64,000 nucleotides of DNA from Flavobacteriales bacterium (GCA_021741155.1 JAIOYP010000007.1:1-64000); one strand, 5' to 3'. Numbered from the stretch's first letter, positions 17,918 through 27,776 are shown. The notes: generated by a model from the sequence alone, not told the origin. Translations and numbers: made by a program.

Positions 17918-20065
17918 TTACTCCTTTACGTTTTCCGGATTCACCTCGTTTCGAGCGTTCTGTAACTCCGTTTTGTAGAGCGCATCTGTGATGATTGCTT
18001 CGCCTTTGTAGTAGAACACATCGCCCCAACTGTGAGCAACCTTCTTGTAGGTGGTTTTTACATTATAGATGTCAGCCACGGAAGTGGTAATCACGTCTCC
18101 GCCTTTTTGATCCGTGGTAATTGTCAACGTATTCTCCTTGCGTTGTTCACGGACACGAGCAATTTCTGCCTGCTTGGAAGCTTCTTTTGCAGCGGCAATT
18201 GCATCAATTCGTGCTTTTTCTTGCCTTACTGCTTCTTCTTGCTCACGTAATCGTTCAACCCGTGCTTCTTCTTTTGCTATAGCGATGGAATCCACTCTTG
18301 CTTGTTCGGCAACTACTTCCAATCGCTTGACCTCGGCCACAGAATCTAAAGCCGCTTTCTTTTTAGCCTCTTCCGCCAAACGCGCTGCTTCATCTGCCAA
18401 TCGTTGTGCTTCTTTTACGGATGCAATTGAATCAGTTACCGCTTGTTTACGCTGTCTTTCCAGCTCTTTTGCAAGTTCAACGGCTACTCGTGCCGCTTCC
18501 TTGGCGGCATCAATAGAATCTTTCTCTGCTTGACGCTTGGCGGCATCCAACGCTGCAAGACGCTCTTGCTCGATACGTTCTGTTTCCTTAACAACTGCTA
18601 AAGAATCTGCTTCAGACTTCTTTCTAGCGTCTTCCAATTGTTTGGCGAGTTCCGCTGCTTTTCGCTCAGCTTCTTTTACCGCAGCCAACGAATCCGCTTC
18701 GGCTTGTTTCTTGGCATCTTCTAATTGCTTAGCAAGTTCTGCGGCTTTACGTTCCGCATCTTTTATCACAGCTAACGAATCTGCTTCGGCCTTCTTTCTA
18801 GCGTCTTCCAATTGTTTGGCTAGTTCTGCAGCTTTACGTTCAGCATCCTTCGTTAATGCCAGAGAATCTGCTGCTGCCTGTTTCTTTACAGCTTCCAACT
18901 GCTTGGCAAGTTCTGCAGCTTTGCGTTCGGCATCTTTCAATCCTGCCAATGAGTCTGCCTCAGCTTGCTTTCTAGCATCTTCCAATTTTTTGGCCGCTTC
19001 TGCCGCCAAACGCTCTGCTTCCTTAGCTGCAGCAGCTGAATCCTTTTCTGCAAGCTTTTTCAGTCGTTCGGCTTCCTTTTCTTGTTGAAGAGAGAGTTTA
19101 TCTGCATCACGCGCAGCGAGAATTGAATCCTGTTTAGCTTGTTCTGCCAATTCTCTGAGGCGTTTTGCTTCAGCGATGGAGTCTTTTTTGGCTTTTTCAG
19201 CTGCCGCTAGCGCATCAGCCGCTGATAGTTGTGCATTCTTAATAGAATCAGTTTTTGCCGCTTCCACTGCAGCTAATCTCTTTCGTTCGCGCTCAGCAGC
19301 TGCAAGATCATCCAACTTTTTGGCTTCACTGCTCAATTCTTGTTCGCGTTGCTGTGCGAGTTTGGCTTTCATTTTTGCCAAGTGGGCTTCCACAGCGGCA
19401 AGCGAGTCTATGCGTGATTTTTCCTTAGCAGCCTTCAACTCTTCCTGTCTCAACGCCCAATTGGCGATGGAATCGGATATGAAAAGTTCGCGTGCCCGAG
19501 CAATCGAATCCAATCTTGCATTTTCGCGAGCAACCACCAACGCCTTTTGACGAGCGGCTTCTCTGATTTTTGCAGCTTCAGCAGCTGCTGCCATTTCCTC
19601 TTCAATACGACTGATATCACGCGTTACAGTTACGAACGCACCTGCCCCTTCGTTGAACATTACTCCACCAGCAGTTTCTTCCCGAACAGGATTGCCTTTG
19701 TGATCCTGACGCATGCGCTGAAGATCTAACGTTACCGATTGAGCGTACTCTCCTTTAGCTCCTGATGGAACTTTTGTGACCACAGTGATGGTTTTTGTGG
19801 CATAGCCTTTTTCAGAAACGCTCACCACATACTCAGTATTAAGGTCAAGCGATGTCACGAACTTCCCAACATTATTGGCATAGGAATACTTCAATCCACC
19901 ATCAAGCCTAAAAATCTTGATTTCGGCTTCGCCCAACGGCTGTCCTTCCTTAGTCACATTACCATTAAGCACAAGTTTTCCTTCTTGCGAATGAGCCGCA
20001 AAACCGAACAGAACTAGAGATAATATGAGGATTTGTCTTACCAACGAACCGGAAGTGAGCGACAA
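17918..20065 (-). CDS. secreted coiled-coil protein with 29-residue repeats
   Basis: A 715-residue protein. The start is TTG at 20065 (or TTG at 20044); no ATG is available before the signal peptide (LVRQILILSLVLFGFAAHSQ). A CarboxypepD_reg-like domain (about 27-97) comes first. Then a very long Ala/Lys/Glu/Asp-rich coiled coil follows. Residues about 346-578 are eight 29-residue units of the form xAERKAAELAKQLEDARKQAEADSLAxVK (87 bp each), the inner ones nearly identical. A short globular tail (YNVKTTYKKVAHSWGDVFYYKGE) ends it. The N-terminal domain and coiled coil suggest an envelope structural protein. Similar DS(I/L)A-rich proteins are common in Bacteroidota, but no function is assigned. 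Confidence 0.85.
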   Translation of the reverse strand: MSLTSGSLVRQILILSLVLFGFAAHSQEGKLVLNGNVTKEGQPLGEAEIKIFRLDGGLKYSYANNVGKFVTSLDLNTEYVVSVSEKGYATKTITVVTKVPSGAKGEYAQSVTLDLQRMRQDHKGNPVREETAGGVMFNEGAGAFVTVTRDISRIEEEMAAAAEAAKIREAARQKALVVARENARLDSIARARELFISDSIANWALRQEELKAAKEKSRIDSLAAVEAHLAKMKAKLAQQREQELSSEAKKLDDLAAAERERKRLAAVEAAKTDSIKNAQLSAADALAAAEKAKKDSIAEAKRLRELAEQAKQDSILAARDADKLSLQQEKEAERLKKLAEKDSAAAAKEAERLAAEAAKKLEDARKQAEADSLAGLKDAERKAAELAKQLEAVKKQAAADSLALTKDAERKAAELAKQLEDARKKAEADSLAVIKDAERKAAELAKQLEDAKKQAEADSLAAVKEAERKAAELAKQLEDARKKSEADSLAVVKETERIEQERLAALDAAKRQAEKDSIDAAKEAARVAVELAKELERQRKQAVTDSIASVKEAQRLADEAARLAEEAKKKAALDSVAEVKRLEVVAEQARVDSIAIAKEEARVERLREQEEAVRQEKARIDAIAAAKEASKQAEIARVREQRKENTLTITTDQKGGDVITTSVADIYNVKTTYKKVAHSWGDVFYYKGEAIITDALYKTELQNARNEVNPENVKE

Positions 20066-20290
20066 ACGCGCTAATTGGTTAAATGTTATCTATCAAAAAT
20101 GAGGCTTGCAAAAGTAATAAAATGGATTCCCGAACTAAGCCAAGCACAAACCTCAAAGGCGTCCGTTGGTCGATTGGTCGGGAAATAGGTCAAATTCGTC
20201 TAAAAGTGGAAACTTCCAAGGACTGAAAACTGTAATACTATCACCAAACGGAAATTTTATTACCAGAACGACAACTTTAAGAATCAAGCC

Positions 20291-20644
20291 ATGAGAACGG
20301 ACACAAATAGCGGAAACGGAAAGGAAAGGATTCTGATAAAGGCCAATTATCAACTTGTACCTGTCAATCTGGATGAGATACTCTTCATCAAAGCCCTTAG
20401 TGATTATGTGATTATTAAGACAACGACTGGAAAATACATCACTCTTTCGACAATGAAAGACATGGTTGATTCATTGCCAGATAACGTTTTCGTTCGATCA
20501 CACCGATCATTCATTGTAAATATGGACAAGGTTTCGGCCGTAAAAGGAAGTACGATCGAGATTCGCGATAGCGAAATGAGATTCAGTGTGCCTATTGGCC
20601 GAGCATATAAAAAAGATTTTAAGGCTTCTTTGAACGCTGCGTAA
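20291..20644 (+). CDS. LytTR-type DNA-binding regulator, stand-alone domain
   Basis: A 117-residue protein made almost only of a LytTR domain: ILIKANYQLVPVNLDEILFIKALSDYVIIKTTTGKYI, then TMKDMVDSLP and FVRSHRSFIVNMDKV. This is the C-terminal DNA-binding part of AlgR/AgrA/LytR regulators, here without a receiver domain or membrane sensor. No histidine kinase is nearby. A strong terminator follows at 20671. Confidence 0.92.
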   Translation: MRTDTNSGNGKERILIKANYQLVPVNLDEILFIKALSDYVIIKTTTGKYITLSTMKDMVDSLPDNVFVRSHRSFIVNMDKVSAVKGSTIEIRDSEMRFSVPIGRAYKKDFKASLNAA

Positions 20645-20670
20645 GTAGTTTCATGGGTTGTAGGTTGAAA

Positions 20671-20696
20671 AGCAGGCTGGGGAGCCTGCTTTTTTT
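20671..20696 (+). terminator. intrinsic terminator after the LytTR gene
   Basis: Perfect stem AGCAGGCT/AGCCTGCT with a GGGG loop, followed by seven T residues. Confidence 0.92.
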
Positions 20697-20843
20697 ATGT
20701 CCCAATTTTTCCATCAGAAGAAATTTGCATTCCTAAAAAACGTTAGATCGGTGCTGTCCTGAGAACAGTAATCTACTTTTATGCGTTCCCATTTCGAAAA
20801 CATGGGTATAATTACTGCCCGAAATTATTCTCAACTTAAATAC

Positions 20844-22442
20844 ATGAGCGTTCTCAATAAAATTAGTGCAGCATTGATGTTTACAATGCTGATTTCCCTT
20901 TACGCCTTTTCACAGGACTCATCTCTAAAGGGTTGGCACATGAAAGATCCTTCGGAAGGAATTTATGGCGTTGGTGTAGATAAAGCCTATGAGCTTTTGA
21001 AAGACCGAAAACCGACCAAAGTGGTTGTTGCCATCTTGGATTCTGGGGTTGATACAGATCATGAAGACCTGAAGGACAACATTTGGGTGAACAAAGGAGA
21101 GATTGCCGGAAACGGCATTGACGATGATAAGAACGGTTATGTTGATGATGTGAATGGATGGAATTTCCTTGGAAACTCAAAAGGAGAGAATTTGAATGAA
21201 GCAAACTTGGAAATCACTCGGATTTACCGAAAGTTGGCTCCTAAATTTCAGGAAATTGAATCAAAAAAGGCTGTAGCAAAAGCTGATCAAGCTAATTACG
21301 ACCTCTTTAAAAAAGCCGAGACTGAAATTCTAGAAGAACTGAAAACAACAGCAGCCGAATTTGAACAGATAAATGGCTTTTTGGTGGTTTACAAAATGTC
21401 TGACAGTGCTGCAACTGCCAAATTTGGAGAAGGATATACCTTGGAAAATCTACAAAGTTGGGAAGGAGATGATATTCAGCTTTCTAAGCAGATTCTGTCT
21501 GGTTTGGTTCAAGATCCGAATTTCAGCAAGGACGCACTGGAAAAATATCACAACTACCTCCGCGAAAAACTAGAGTTTCATTATAACCCAAACTTTGTGG
21601 ATCGGTCTTTTATTGGTGACGATGCCGACAATATGGAAGACCGTTTTTACGGAAATAATGACGTTTCTGCACCTCACGATGACCACGGAACACACGTAGC
21701 TGGAATTGTTGGTGCGGTTAGCGGAAACAGTATCGGTATGGACGGTATTTGTCAGAATGTAGAGTTAATGATTCTTCGAACCGTTCCGAACGGAGATGAA
21801 TTTGATAAAGACATTGCCAACGCCATTCGTTACGCTGCAGATAACGGTGCCAGCATCATTAATATGAGCTTTGGAAAATCTTATTCGCCACATTTTGAGG
21901 ATGTTCAAAAGGCAATCAAACACGCAGAAGACAAAGGCGTTCTAATGATTCATGCGGCTGGAAACGATGCCGAAAACTTAGATAAAGCGGCCAATTTTCC
22001 AGACCCGAATTACGCGTTTCAAAAAGAGGCCTGTGCTACTTGGTTGACCATTGGCGCATCTGCTTCAACGGGCGATGAGCATTTAGTTGGTGTATTCTCG
22101 AACTATGGAAAAAAATCGGTTGATCTTTTCTCTCCCGGAGTTCAGATTTATTCTACCAAACCAGATAACACGTATGAATTTGAGGACGGAACGAGCATGG
22201 CCGCTCCAGTTGTGAGTGGTGTTGCTGCTTTGATTAAGTCTTATTTCCATGAGATTACTGCATCAGAATTGAAGCAGTTACTACTAGAATCAAGCAACAA
22301 ATACCCAAAACTTTCGGTGCTTATGCCTGACCCACAATACAAGCAAAGCAAGACAGCCTCGTTTAAAAAATTGTCCGTCAATGGCGGTGTGGTCAACGCA
22401 TATAATGCTGCAAAACTTGCATTAATAAAATTTCCGAAATAA
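20844..22442 (+). CDS. secreted subtilisin-like serine peptidase (S8)
   Basis: A 532-residue protease. The ATG at 20844 is chosen because it begins a signal peptide (MSVLNKISAALMFTMLISLYAFSQ). The catalytic triad is visible: Asp in AILDSGVDTDHED, His in DDHGTHVAGIVGAVSG and Ser in FEDGTSMAAPVVSG. Between Asp and His there is a long helical, Lys/Glu-rich insertion (about 180 residues) absent from classical subtilisins, and no propeptide domain is evident. It likely acts in the periplasm or outside; no T9SS tail is present. Confidence 0.93.
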   Translation: MSVLNKISAALMFTMLISLYAFSQDSSLKGWHMKDPSEGIYGVGVDKAYELLKDRKPTKVVVAILDSGVDTDHEDLKDNIWVNKGEIAGNGIDDDKNGYVDDVNGWNFLGNSKGENLNEANLEITRIYRKLAPKFQEIESKKAVAKADQANYDLFKKAETEILEELKTTAAEFEQINGFLVVYKMSDSAATAKFGEGYTLENLQSWEGDDIQLSKQILSGLVQDPNFSKDALEKYHNYLREKLEFHYNPNFVDRSFIGDDADNMEDRFYGNNDVSAPHDDHGTHVAGIVGAVSGNSIGMDGICQNVELMILRTVPNGDEFDKDIANAIRYAADNGASIINMSFGKSYSPHFEDVQKAIKHAEDKGVLMIHAAGNDAENLDKAANFPDPNYAFQKEACATWLTIGASASTGDEHLVGVFSNYGKKSVDLFSPGVQIYSTKPDNTYEFEDGTSMAAPVVSGVAALIKSYFHEITASELKQLLLESSNKYPKLSVLMPDPQYKQSKTASFKKLSVNGGVVNAYNAAKLALIKFPK

Positions 22443-22491
22443 GAAACAGATTACTTTTTCATTACATTGGTATAACCAAATCCAAAAACCA

Positions 22492-22881
22492 ATGAAAAAG
22501 TTTCTCGCTGTCATTATCGGAGTTTCCCTATCATTTTCAATAATTGCCATCGGAGCCGTCTTGGTGGTACGTTCATTCGGCACTCCCGGCCCCGTACCTG
22601 ATTTAGACGCAGTGCGTGCCATGGTGGGAAGTCTATCCGTAGTTGGACTCATCATGATGATTCTGAGCCACGCCATCGGGTCTCTGATTGGTGGCTTAGC
22701 CGTTGGATTCATCTTAAAAGAAGATACCATGAACGTTGGCCTGACACTTGGGGCCGTTCTGACCATTCTTGGGCTGGTTAACATGATTGTTTTTACTTCC
22801 TATCCAGAATGGTTTTATTTAGATTTTATCGTGTTCATTCCGTGCTCCATGGCGGGCGCCACCTACACATCCAAACTATAA
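22492..22881 (+). CDS. small four-helix membrane protein, unknown function
   Basis: A 129-residue protein with four hydrophobic segments (about 5-27, 45-73, 81-100 and 106-125) joined by short loops. No catalytic motif is seen. The next gene starts 5 nt after its stop, so the two are probably co-transcribed. Confidence 0.7.
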   Translation: MKKFLAVIIGVSLSFSIIAIGAVLVVRSFGTPGPVPDLDAVRAMVGSLSVVGLIMMILSHAIGSLIGGLAVGFILKEDTMNVGLTLGAVLTILGLVNMIVFTSYPEWFYLDFIVFIPCSMAGATYTSKL

Positions 22882-22886
22882 CCTGA

Positions 22887-23963
22887 TTGAGAGAGACAGA
22901 GAACCTGATTGTCGGGCTGGGAATTGCGGGGATAAATCTTTGTCATCAATTGGAAAAACAAGGGAAAACATTCCTTGTGATTGACAATTGTCCTGATAAT
23001 TCTGCTTCACTTGTTGCAGGCGGGCTGTTCAATCCAATAGGATTGAAGCGAAAGATTAAAAGCTGGATGGTTGATGAGCTTTTTGAGGTGATGGTTCCGA
23101 ACTATAAGGAGCTGGAAGAAAAGCTGCATACCCGACTACTGCACGAGCTTCCTATTTTAAAACCTATAAGTTCAAAAGAAGAGCTGCCCGAATGGCAATC
23201 GGCCATTGACGAAAATAGAATTTCGCCTTACGTTGATACGCTTATTTCCGAGCCTCCAACGGGTCTGTTCCAATCGAACGTTGTGGGCTCGGCAACTATA
23301 CATCATGGCGGATTTGTGAACATGCGATCTGCCATTTTCGAGTATCGACAGTATGTAAAAGAAAAGGGATGGCTGATTCAAGATTCCTTTGATTATTTCG
23401 CAATTGAAGAATCATCGAAGGGTATTTCATATAAAGGAATTTCTGCGGATAGAATCATCTTTTGCGAAGGACGTTTTATTTCAACGAATCCTTTTTTTAG
23501 TTGGGTGCCGCTGAAACCAACAAAAGGGCAGATGCTGACCGTGAAGGTCAGTCCACACTTGTCCTCTGAAATGATTTACAATCAGCAATTCTACATGTTT
23601 CCAACCACCGAGAATAACGTTTTCAGGCTAGGAGCAACGTATGATTGGAATGATCTGAATGAAGAACCAACAGAAGCGGCTAAGGAGGACCTTATTTCTA
23701 AAGTGAAAAAAGCCCTGAATGTTGAAATGGAGGTGCTGGAACATCAAGCGGCCATTCGTCCAAATGTGCATGATAGGAGACCCGTTCTAGGTTCACATCC
23801 TGAAAATCCCAACCTTATTCTATTTAACGGAATGGGTTCAAAAGGAGTGATGCTGGCGCCTTATTTCGCAAAGGAATTGATGAGCCACATTTATGAGAAA
23901 ACACCTTTGAATCCAGAGGTGGACATCAATAGGTTCGTAAAGAAGTTTTACGAGAAGGCCTGA
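22887..23963 (+). CDS. FAD-dependent oxidoreductase, D-amino-acid-oxidase (DAO) family
   Basis: A 358-residue flavoenzyme. The dinucleotide motif IVGLGIAGINLCHQLEKQG stands almost at the N-terminus and is preceded by an in-frame stop, so a TTG start at 22887 is the only reasonable choice. Later motifs include VAGGLFNPIG, LKPTKGQML and, near the end, RPVLGSHPENPNLILFNGMGSKGVMLAP, typical of the DAO/glycine-oxidase fold. The substrate is not predictable. Its last 16 nt overlap the 3' end of lipB, read convergently. Confidence 0.88.
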   Translation: MRETENLIVGLGIAGINLCHQLEKQGKTFLVIDNCPDNSASLVAGGLFNPIGLKRKIKSWMVDELFEVMVPNYKELEEKLHTRLLHELPILKPISSKEELPEWQSAIDENRISPYVDTLISEPPTGLFQSNVVGSATIHHGGFVNMRSAIFEYRQYVKEKGWLIQDSFDYFAIEESSKGISYKGISADRIIFCEGRFISTNPFFSWVPLKPTKGQMLTVKVSPHLSSEMIYNQQFYMFPTTENNVFRLGATYDWNDLNEEPTEAAKEDLISKVKKALNVEMEVLEHQAAIRPNVHDRRPVLGSHPENPNLILFNGMGSKGVMLAPYFAKELMSHIYEKTPLNPEVDINRFVKKFYEKA

Positions 23964-24670
23964 ATTCCAAGCTCTTTCTGAATCTCGGATTTCAGCTTCA
24001 ATTTCACCTCTTCTTCGTCAATTCGTTTTCCTAATTCTGCTTGCATTGAAGTCACAGCCTTGTCGTCAATTCCGCAGGGAATGATGTGCTTGTAATATTC
24101 AAGATTGGTATTCACATTGAGCGCAAAACCGTGCATCGTTACCCAGCGGCTAGTGTGCATTCCGAAGGCACAGATTTTGCGCGCCTTTTCGGGGTTTTCC
24201 CAATCTATCCAAACGCCCGTAAAGCCTTTGGGACCACGGCCAGCTAGTATTCCGTATGAGGCCAACGTGGAAATAATCGCGTCCTCAAGTTTGTCTATAA
24301 ACTTATGGATGTCGTGAAAGAAGAAATCAAGATCAAAAATCGGATATCCAACTATTTGGCCCGGGCCGTGATAGGTAATATCGCCTCCACGGTTGATGTG
24401 GTAAAACTCCGCTCCATGAAATTTGAGTTCGCTCTCCGTTAGCAAGAGGTTTTCCTCGTGTCCGCTTTTTCCAAGCGTATAAACATGAGGGTGAGAGCAG
24501 AAGATTAATCGACTTTCGGTAGGGGTTTTGTGCGCAGGGGTTTGATGCATCAAACCCTTACTCTGCTTCTTCCTATCCACCATTTCGTGGAACTGAGATA
24601 GCTGGTAATCCCAACATTCCTTGTATGGAACTAGGCCTTTATCTTCGAAATAAACTTTGTGGGATTTCAT
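23948..24670 (-). CDS. lipB: octanoyltransferase LipB
   Basis: A 240-residue enzyme that moves octanoate from acyl carrier protein onto lipoyl domains. Signature motifs are HPHVYTLGKSG, NRGGDITYHGPGQIVGYPI, the catalytic-region KICAFGMHTSRWVTMHGFALN and IIPCGI. Length matches the family. It ends inside the 3' end of the convergent FAD enzyme gene. Confidence 0.96.
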   Translation of the reverse strand: MKSHKVYFEDKGLVPYKECWDYQLSQFHEMVDRKKQSKGLMHQTPAHKTPTESRLIFCSHPHVYTLGKSGHEENLLLTESELKFHGAEFYHINRGGDITYHGPGQIVGYPIFDLDFFFHDIHKFIDKLEDAIISTLASYGILAGRGPKGFTGVWIDWENPEKARKICAFGMHTSRWVTMHGFALNVNTNLEYYKHIIPCGIDDKAVTSMQAELGKRIDEEEVKLKLKSEIQKELGIQAFS

Positions 24671-24737
24671 TTAACTGCAAAGACTATTTAACCACAGAGA
24701 ACACAAAGGAAAGCACTGAGTTCACAGAATACGCATG

Positions 24738-24762
24738 TCCCCCCTTTGGGGGATTTAGGGGG
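24738..24762. repeat. GC-rich intergenic repeat (CCCCC-TTT-GGGGG + ATTTAGGGGG)
   Basis: The CCCCCTTTGGGGGATTTAGGGGG sequence type is a dispersed intergenic element seen in many Bacteroidota. Here it ends at the stop of the isomerase gene at 24755 and forms part of its last codons. Confidence 0.55.
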
Positions 24763-25744
24763 CTAGTTTCGCCAGTGCTGCTTTCAGATGGTCGATGACT
24801 TTTACTTCGGTAATGTCAACCCCTTTTTTCTCTCCTAGGAAGAACGAAATCCAATCGCCAATATGAATAAGATAAAGTGCGCGTTGTAAATCGCTTTCTC
24901 CTTTTGACCACACTTCTACAGCTGTATTGGTGTATTCTGCAAACGTCCCCTTGTTGATGTCCATCCTTGTTTGGATGTTCTTGAAATCCGATTCATTTCT
25001 GAAAAGTACCACCGCCAGATTATCGTCCTTCGTTCTCCAACCAACCAATTCGTTGTGGTTCATCTCAGGAATAACGTGATGCCAGCAAAGCATTTTGGCG
25101 TTTTCGTTTACCTGCTGACGGAAACGTGTAGCAACGCCACCAAAACCATCTGCGGCATAAATCACTGGAATCTTTCCAAAGAGCTTTTCCGTCACTTCAG
25201 ATGCTTCTTTTTGGATTGCCTTTTCATTTTCGTCTAAAAGCTTGATGGACGCCTCCAGCTCCTTTTCAAACCTCTTAGAAATTACACCATGCGCGTGAAG
25301 CGCATAAAGAACTTCGGGAAACGAAAGGCCAAAACTCGCACGAGGTGGTTGACCCCCAGGAATTTCGATGAAATCCCAATGATGTTTTTCGGCCAATTCC
25401 TTCAGTTTTCCTCCACTTGAAATGACAACAATCTTGGCTCCTTTTTCGTGAGCCAGTTCTGCCGCACTCACCGTTTCTTCTGTGTTTCCAGAATAAGAAC
25501 ACGCCAAGAAAAGCGTCTCATCATCCACAAAACTTGGAATGAAATAACCGTTGTTGGTCACAATTGGAGTTATTGCTTCTGAAGCAACTACCTCAGCAGC
25601 AATGGTACCTCCAATTCCTGAACCACCTAGGCCAGAAATAAGCACATTCGATATTTTTCGTCTCTTCTCTGATGAAGAATATGAATTGCCAATAACGATT
25701 GCGTGTGCAATCTGATTGGTGAAATCCTTGATAAGTTCTTTCAT
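24755..25744 (-). CDS. bifunctional phosphoglucose/phosphomannose isomerase
   Basis: A 329-residue SIS-domain isomerase that interconverts glucose-6-P or mannose-6-P with fructose-6-P. The first SIS domain has VLISGLGGSGIGG (about 34-46) and LFLACSYSGNTEETVSA. The second half has the PGI/PMI_C features (HHVIPEMNHNELVGW, about 220). It lies 2 nt from the stop of the upstream CocE-type hydrolase gene on the same strand. Confidence 0.93.
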   Translation of the reverse strand: MKELIKDFTNQIAHAIVIGNSYSSSEKRRKISNVLISGLGGSGIGGTIAAEVVASEAITPIVTNNGYFIPSFVDDETLFLACSYSGNTEETVSAAELAHEKGAKIVVISSGGKLKELAEKHHWDFIEIPGGQPPRASFGLSFPEVLYALHAHGVISKRFEKELEASIKLLDENEKAIQKEASEVTEKLFGKIPVIYAADGFGGVATRFRQQVNENAKMLCWHHVIPEMNHNELVGWRTKDDNLAVVLFRNESDFKNIQTRMDINKGTFAEYTNTAVEVWSKGESDLQRALYLIHIGDWISFFLGEKKGVDITEVKVIDHLKAALAKLAP

Positions 25745-25746
25745 AA

Positions 25747-27693
25747 TTAATTGATGTCTTTTACTGCAATAGGCAGCCGCACAAAGCTACCGTTTTCGCC
25801 TCCTGTTAAAATGTTAATGCTCTCTGGTCGGATATCCTCTGCTGGAATATCGAAATGGTCTTTATCGGCCACGCCAACCGCTAGTCTAATTTTATTCCCT
25901 GCCATGATTGTGTAGCTGGTCGGAATCATGTTGATGACGGTTTGTTTGAATTCGTTCGGCTGCAATTCAACCATGTCTTTCTCCTTAAAAGAATGCTGCG
26001 GAAAACAGCACGAATAATCACCGTTCTCGCATAATTTAGAGTGGCTAATGTCCAACATTCCTTCTGTAATGTAGCGGCTTGTGCCATCTGGTAAAACCTC
26101 TTCTAGGTATACGAATAGATGCCCTTTTCCTGTGCAGGTGCTTACATTTAAGTGAATTTCTGGGTGACCCGTTATTTCCATATCCTTTTCCAGAACTGGC
26201 CCATCAAAAACCTGCATTAGCATGTCTTGACCGCCTCTTGGTCCATAGTAAGTGTCCTCGTATTTGTAAAGAACCGTCAATGAATTCCATCGGGTACCAC
26301 CGCCTTTTTCACCGTAGCCGGTTGTGGTGTTGTAATCGCAATTGTATTTCACGATTTCTTCTTTGGCTGGCTTTTCGCTCTTCAGAAATTCAGGAGCGAA
26401 GTACATTTCTGTGGATTGAACTTCTTTTGGTGGCCACGTATCAGATGCTTTCCAAGCCTGTTCGCCCATGGTGAAATAGTTGACTGTTGACTCCTTATCC
26501 AATCCCGTGTCAATCCCTTTTACATATTGATCGAGGAAACGGAGAATCTCTAATTTGATATTCAGCTCCTTTTCCTTCGTTCCTGTGAAATTGGTGAAAT
26601 ACTGCCCTGGACCATGATCCCAAGGGCCAACCAACACTCGTTTGGTGTTTGATGTGTTCCAAAATCCTTTGAAAACAGAGTTGGAAAGCGCGCCATCAAA
26701 CCATCCGCCAATGCGGAAAATAGGAACGCTACTTTCTTGAATGTCTAGCCTACGGGCGTGAATGCTGCAATCATCGGCTGTTAGTTCTGCACCGTAACCA
26801 CGGTCTGGTTCATCTCGCGCTTCGATGCGATAAAGCCCTTCGAAAATATCGTAGTTCCCTTTGTGCTGCGCCATCGCTTCTTGCAATTGCACTCCCTTCT
26901 TGTCTCCATCCACTGGACTTGGCCATTTTACAAACGTCTTCACCTTTTTTCCGAGCGGAGCGAGATCATTTTGATCCAACGAATTAGTGGTCAACCTCCA
27001 CTCTTTCACAAATGGCGTTTGCCGTATTCCGCCAGGGAAAACAATATCGGTATACAAATCCCAAATGTTGCTTCGCGGCACGCACGCTTTCAACGATGGA
27101 TGTTTGGTAATCAACGCCAATTCGGCAGTCGTTCCTGTGTACGAAATTCCTGTTGTGGCTGTTTTTCCATCCGACCAAGGCTCGGACACTAACCAATCGA
27201 GGGTTTCGCCCATGTCTTTCACTTCTTGGGGAGAGAATTCCATATCGCGATGGCCGTATGAGGCTCCCGTTCCGCGCAAATCAACAATCACAACGGCATA
27301 ACCATGTGAGTTGAAAAATTTCACTTCGTCCTCTGCCACACTTCCAAAAGCCGGGTCTTTCAATCCTCTCCAAAATGCTTTCAACTGAAATGTTCGAACG
27401 TAGCGGACGAAATAAACCACGGTTGGCACCTTCTTTCCTTCTTCCAACTTTTTCGGAAGAAAAACATCCACGGCCAGCTTTACGCCATCGCTCATCGAAA
27501 TGTATTTCGAAGAATAATCGAAGGCTGCCTTGTACTGAGGCTCTGGATTGTAATGCGAATTGCCAAGGGTTTTGGTGCCTTCCTTGCCACCGCCCGCGTG
27601 GACGGGAGAAAACAGAAAAAGGGAAAAAAGAAAAAGGAGAAAACGTGCTGGTTTTAGGGCGCTGAGGACTGAGGGGCTGGTGCTTTTTTTCAT
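25747..27693 (-). CDS. CocE/NonD family hydrolase (X-Pro dipeptidyl-peptidase-like)
   Basis: A 648-residue secreted serine hydrolase with a signal peptide ending near SPVHAGG. The alpha/beta-hydrolase domain has VVIVDLRGTGASYG, the nucleophile motif TGISYTGTTAEL (G-x-S-Y-x-G, about 172-183), IGGWFDGALS and GPWDHGPG (His). The C-terminal jelly-roll domain (about 430-645) matches the PepX_C/CocE type. The family cleaves acyl esters, amides or Xaa-Pro peptides; the substrate here is open. It is co-directional with the isomerase gene just downstream. Confidence 0.92.
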   Translation of the reverse strand: MKKSTSPSVLSALKPARFLLFLFSLFLFSPVHAGGGKEGTKTLGNSHYNPEPQYKAAFDYSSKYISMSDGVKLAVDVFLPKKLEEGKKVPTVVYFVRYVRTFQLKAFWRGLKDPAFGSVAEDEVKFFNSHGYAVVIVDLRGTGASYGHRDMEFSPQEVKDMGETLDWLVSEPWSDGKTATTGISYTGTTAELALITKHPSLKACVPRSNIWDLYTDIVFPGGIRQTPFVKEWRLTTNSLDQNDLAPLGKKVKTFVKWPSPVDGDKKGVQLQEAMAQHKGNYDIFEGLYRIEARDEPDRGYGAELTADDCSIHARRLDIQESSVPIFRIGGWFDGALSNSVFKGFWNTSNTKRVLVGPWDHGPGQYFTNFTGTKEKELNIKLEILRFLDQYVKGIDTGLDKESTVNYFTMGEQAWKASDTWPPKEVQSTEMYFAPEFLKSEKPAKEEIVKYNCDYNTTTGYGEKGGGTRWNSLTVLYKYEDTYYGPRGGQDMLMQVFDGPVLEKDMEITGHPEIHLNVSTCTGKGHLFVYLEEVLPDGTSRYITEGMLDISHSKLCENGDYSCCFPQHSFKEKDMVELQPNEFKQTVINMIPTSYTIMAGNKIRLAVGVADKDHFDIPAEDIRPESINILTGGENGSFVRLPIAVKDIN

Positions 27694-27753
27694 GGGAGCG
27701 CGAATATACTGCCTATCCGTGTTTCTGTGGGCGGCTGCCTTGGCGCGGCCTGT

Positions 27754-27761
27754 TATCTTTG
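27754..27761 (+). promoter_or_regulatory. -7 element TATCTTTG of lysS
   Basis: An exact match to TAnnTTTG, 15 nt before the lysS ATG. It contains the TTG that would otherwise be taken as an upstream start, so it decides the start codon. Confidence 0.75.
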
Positions 27762-27776
27762 CGCAAAATTTTAGGC

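Noticed and set aside
18114-19550. Long Ala/Ser/Cys-rich open frames on the plus strand
   Set aside because: They are antisense shadows of the Ala/Glu/Lys repeat region of the coiled-coil gene; composition mirrors the repeats and no promoter or signal is present.
27759-27776. TTG start for lysS at 27759
   Set aside because: It lies inside the -7 promoter element TATCTTTG; the ATG at 27777 gives the usual LysS N-terminus.
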